A stretch of DNA of 64,000 bases from contig NZ_JAFGZD010000024.1 in the NCBI RefSeq assembly GCF_017165765.1, forward strand, positions 1 to 64,000, written 5' to 3'. A program made the translations under genes and the position numbers. This stretch comes from Pseudomonas capsici (GTDB taxonomy: Bacteria > Pseudomonadota > Gammaproteobacteria > Pseudomonadales > Pseudomonadaceae). Position 1 is the first letter of the stretch, and each line of letters starts with the position of its first letter. Under the pieces are notes generated by a model. That model saw only the letters and a list, made by a program, of their open reading frames with translations, had not been told where the DNA came from and did no database searches. Positions 63,848 to 64,000 of the stretch are shown here, piece after piece.

Positions 63848-64000
63848 ACGATTGCTACCTCGTTGTGTACCCGCCCCACCAGACTTCTGACTGCCGCTTC
63901 ATCGGCCCCCCCGAACATCACGTAGCCAACCCGGGAGGTCCAGTCCTGGTCCGAGCCCAGCGCATCGCCGGTACTGAAGTAGATCTGATGCGAGAGGTAA
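63844..64000 (-). CDS. C-terminal part of upstream operon gene (cut by window)
   Basis: The last 51 codons of a gene reaching the window edge; it ends GRVHNEVAIV and its TGA overlaps the ATP-grasp ATG by four bases. The visible tail (RVGYVMFGGADEAAVRSL) resembles the end of another ATP-grasp protein, as in carnosine-synthase-like ligases, but this is too short to be certain. It belongs to the same operon. Confidence 0.6.
   Translation of the reverse strand, partial: YLSHQIYFSTGDALGSDQDWTSRVGYVMFGGADEAAVRSLVGRVHNEVAIV

Overview
The window is chromosomal DNA of a Pseudomonas, most likely from the P. syringae / P. fluorescens lineage. The evidence is high-GC coding with dense short intergenic gaps, Pseudomonas-type REP palindromes, a complete braCDEFG operon, Pseudomonas-specific families (DUF6279 lipoprotein, TorF porin, orphan CcoM, MHYT-GGDEF-EAL protein) and a gene order hrpA - fadD - alpha/beta hydrolase - phaJ - ccoM - rapA - MHYT gene that, from memory, parallels the PA3297-PA3311 stretch of P. 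aeruginosa. There is no rRNA, tRNA, CRISPR, transposase, integrase or prophage gene. The window is ordinary core and soft-core genome with one accessory-looking operon at the right edge.

Layout. 1-5.7 kb: an RsbQ-like alpha/beta hydrolase overlapping a PAS histidine kinase, a Fcy1-type cytosine deaminase, an acetyltransferase, a second peptide deformylase, a BrkB-family membrane protein and a CsbD stress protein. 5.8-12.5 kb: small conserved proteins, CvfB, lipoproteins, a TorF porin and a DEAD-box helicase. 12.6-16.5 kb: MATE pump and MarR regulator, a tiny DUF2256 zinc protein with a TTG start, a DMT permease and azoreductase. 17-24.2 kb: LysR regulator with a hydrolase, periplasmic cyclophilin, ABC exporter, DUF482 protein and a porin with a strong terminator.

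24.3-33.3 kb is a lipid-metabolism neighbourhood (FabH-like ketoacyl synthase, HrpA, FadD, lysophospholipase-like hydrolase, PhaJ1) that could connect beta-oxidation intermediates with fatty acid, PHA or HAA synthesis. 33.3-34.1 kb is gene-poor and holds a mosaic of hairpins, the ccoM micro-gene with its own terminator, and a 28/7/28 inverted repeat. 35-42 kb: RapA, an MFS permease and a c-di-GMP protein with intact GGDEF and EAL sites. 42.6-47.7 kb: the branched-chain amino acid importer, with an intercistronic terminator after braC and a perfect 40-bp palindrome at the end.

47.8-60.5 kb: a lipoprotein, FAD enzyme, Cds1-like cysteine desulfhydrase, NhaA, SlyB-like lipoprotein, PdxH, an OmpA lipoprotein with a Lys/Ala/Pro tail, a family VIII esterase, DinG, CopD-like protein, and a collagen-like secreted protein coupled to a DUF1145 protein. 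60.6-64.0 kb: a tightly coupled minus-strand operon of an unknown gene (cut by the edge), an ATP-grasp ligase, an arginine-deiminase-fold enzyme with all catalytic residues, and a DMT exporter. This looks like a small amino-acid or dipeptide natural-product locus and is the best candidate here for an undescribed system.
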